64,000 nt of DNA, from assembly GCF_900100275.1 (NCBI RefSeq), contig NZ_FNET01000014.1, forward strand, positions 62,001 through 126,000, written 5' to 3'. Both the position numbers and the translations under genes were made by a program. Source of the stretch: Lentzea albidocapillata subsp. violacea. GTDB lineage: Bacteria; Actinomycetota; Actinomycetes; Mycobacteriales; Pseudonocardiaceae. The notes beneath the pieces are model-generated. The model was given only the letters and a program-made list of their open reading frames with translations. It was not told where the DNA came from and searched no databases. Positions 63,299 through 64,000 of the stretch are shown in pieces. Every line of letters starts with the position of its first letter. The first letter of the stretch is position 1.

Positions 63299-63614
63299 GA
63301 CCGCGTCCGCCGAGGACGTGGCAGTGCACGTGGAAGACGGTCTGGCCGCCGTCCCCGCCCGTGTTGAAGACGAGGCGGTAGCCGGACTCGTCGACCCCCT
63401 CGGCCTTCGCGACCTGGTGCGCGGTGGCGAGGATCTGCCCCGCGAGCACCGGGTCGACGTCGCCGATCGCCGGGTGGTGTTCCTTGGGGATCACCAGGAC
63501 GTGCGTGGGCGCCTTGGGGTCGATGTCGCGGAAGGCGAGCGTCGTGTCGGTCTCCGTCACGACGGTCGCCGGGATCTGGCCCGAGACGATGCGGCAGAAC
63601 AGGCAGTCGGTCAC
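63279..63614 (-). CDS. HIT-family nucleotide hydrolase
   Basis: 111 residues. CLFCRIVSGQIPATVVTETDTTLAFRDIDPKAPTHVLVIPKEH and the histidine triad FHVHCHVLGGR. Hydrolyses adenosine phosphoramidates or similar nucleotides. GTG 63614 (MTDCLFCRIV) fits the family; an in-frame extension to 63662 does not. 3' end overlaps the MBL gene by 20 bp, convergent. Confidence 0.92.
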   Translation of the reverse strand: MTDCLFCRIVSGQIPATVVTETDTTLAFRDIDPKAPTHVLVIPKEHHPAIGDVDPVLAGQILATAHQVAKAEGVDESGYRLVFNTGGDGGQTVFHVHCHVLGGRGLTWPPG

Positions 63615-63679
63615 AACGGCATCGTATTGGTCCCGATGGACCCTGTTGCCAAGGCTCGCCACCGGCTCATCATGGCGAC

Positions 63680-63796
63680 GTGAAAGGCGCCAAACTACTG
63701 GTCGTCGTGCGGTGCCTCATCAGCTTCGCGATCGGCGTGCTGCTCGTGGTACTCGCGATCCGCTTCAGTGAGGCGCTCTGGCGGGCCGTCCAGTAG
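63680..63796 (+). CDS. Possible 38-residue membrane mini-protein
   Basis: GTG 63680 to a TAG at 63794-63796. One hydrophobic helix (CLISFAIGVLLVVLAI) flanked by basic N- and acidic/polar C-terminal ends. No ribosome binding site is clear and there is no family support. Confidence 0.4.
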   Translation: MKGAKLLVVVRCLISFAIGVLLVVLAIRFSEALWRAVQ

Positions 63797-63800
63797 CGGC

Positions 63801-64000
63801 TCAGCGGACGAAACAGAACTCGTTGCCCTCCGGGTCGCGCATCACCTGGAAGCTGCCCTTCTCGTCGGTGTGCACGACACCTTCGCGGGTGGCCCCCAGG
63901 TTCACCGCCTTCACGACCGCCGCCTCGATGTCCTCGACCTCGAAGTCGAGGTGGAGCCGGTTCTTCACGTCCTTGTGCTCCGGCACCGGCTGGAACGACA
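63801..64000 (-). CDS. VOC-family (glyoxalase-like) protein, C-terminal part
   Basis: Only the last ~66 residues lie in the window; the start is beyond 64000. LHLDFEVEDIEAAVVKAVNLGAT and MRDPEGNEFCFVR are VOC family patterns, with the metal Glu in DPEGNEFC. Substrate unknown. Confidence 0.85.
   Translation of the reverse strand, partial: SFQPVPEHKDVKNRLHLDFEVEDIEAAVVKAVNLGATREGVVHTDEKGSFQVMRDPEGNEFCFVR

Overview
The window is chromosomal DNA from a high-GC actinobacterium, most likely of the order Pseudonocardiales (Saccharothrix, Lentzea or Amycolatopsis type). The genus is an inference from gene order and protein style. Support comes from the very high GC, many GTG starts, the mycobacterial-type gene order of the right half, a mycothiol-type DsbA protein, GlbO and CtaJ/DUF5130. 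There is no phage, plasmid, transposon or CRISPR array.

Region 1 (1-30 kb) is an accessory and regulatory half built from small divergent regulator/target modules. In order these are: pruA with its PucR regulator; a short YidC with DUF6412; an ECF sigma operon; a DUF402/kinase-like/FAD monooxygenase operon; a GAF regulator facing an aldehyde dehydrogenase that has lost its catalytic residues; a GH20 hexosaminidase; a CYTH-CHAD protein; an ArsR gene with a perfect operator; and an iron-box controlled N-hydroxylase/formyltransferase pair for hydroxamate siderophore building blocks. Then follow several small hypotheticals, an XRE-cupin/flavoprotein pair, LysR and AraC regulators, an NmrA-like protein, tRNA-Arg(TCT), a LacI/MFS pair with a perfect palindromic operator, a CopD-CtaG fusion, and a TetR/ABC-exporter operon with its palindromic operators.

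Region 2 (30-62 kb) follows the order of Mycobacterium tuberculosis Rv2478c to Rv2464c as recalled: ssb-like, ettA, large gdh, thioesterase, alpha-glucosidase, glbO, HNH protein, ctaJ-like, DUF5130, pepN, DsbA-like reductase, rpiB, nei. Lineage-specific insertions stand out against this backbone: a 1332-residue disordered protein with Phe-Gly repeats, MscS and a prolyl oligopeptidase, a 143-residue protein made of 14 DSVRIT repeats next to an MFS gene, a GNAT, a glycosylase, a 104-bp non-coding tandem array, an aldehyde dehydrogenase and an Eis-type acetyltransferase.

Region 3 (62-64 kb) holds a ComB-like phosphatase, an MBL-fold hydrolase, a HIT protein, a mini membrane protein and a partial VOC protein.

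The most interesting items are the DSVRIT repeat protein (49081-49512), the Phe-Gly repeat protein (32475-36473), the catalytically dead aldehyde dehydrogenase (8160-9485), the 104-bp tandem array (56640-57190) and the iron-regulated orphan siderophore pair (13969-16260).
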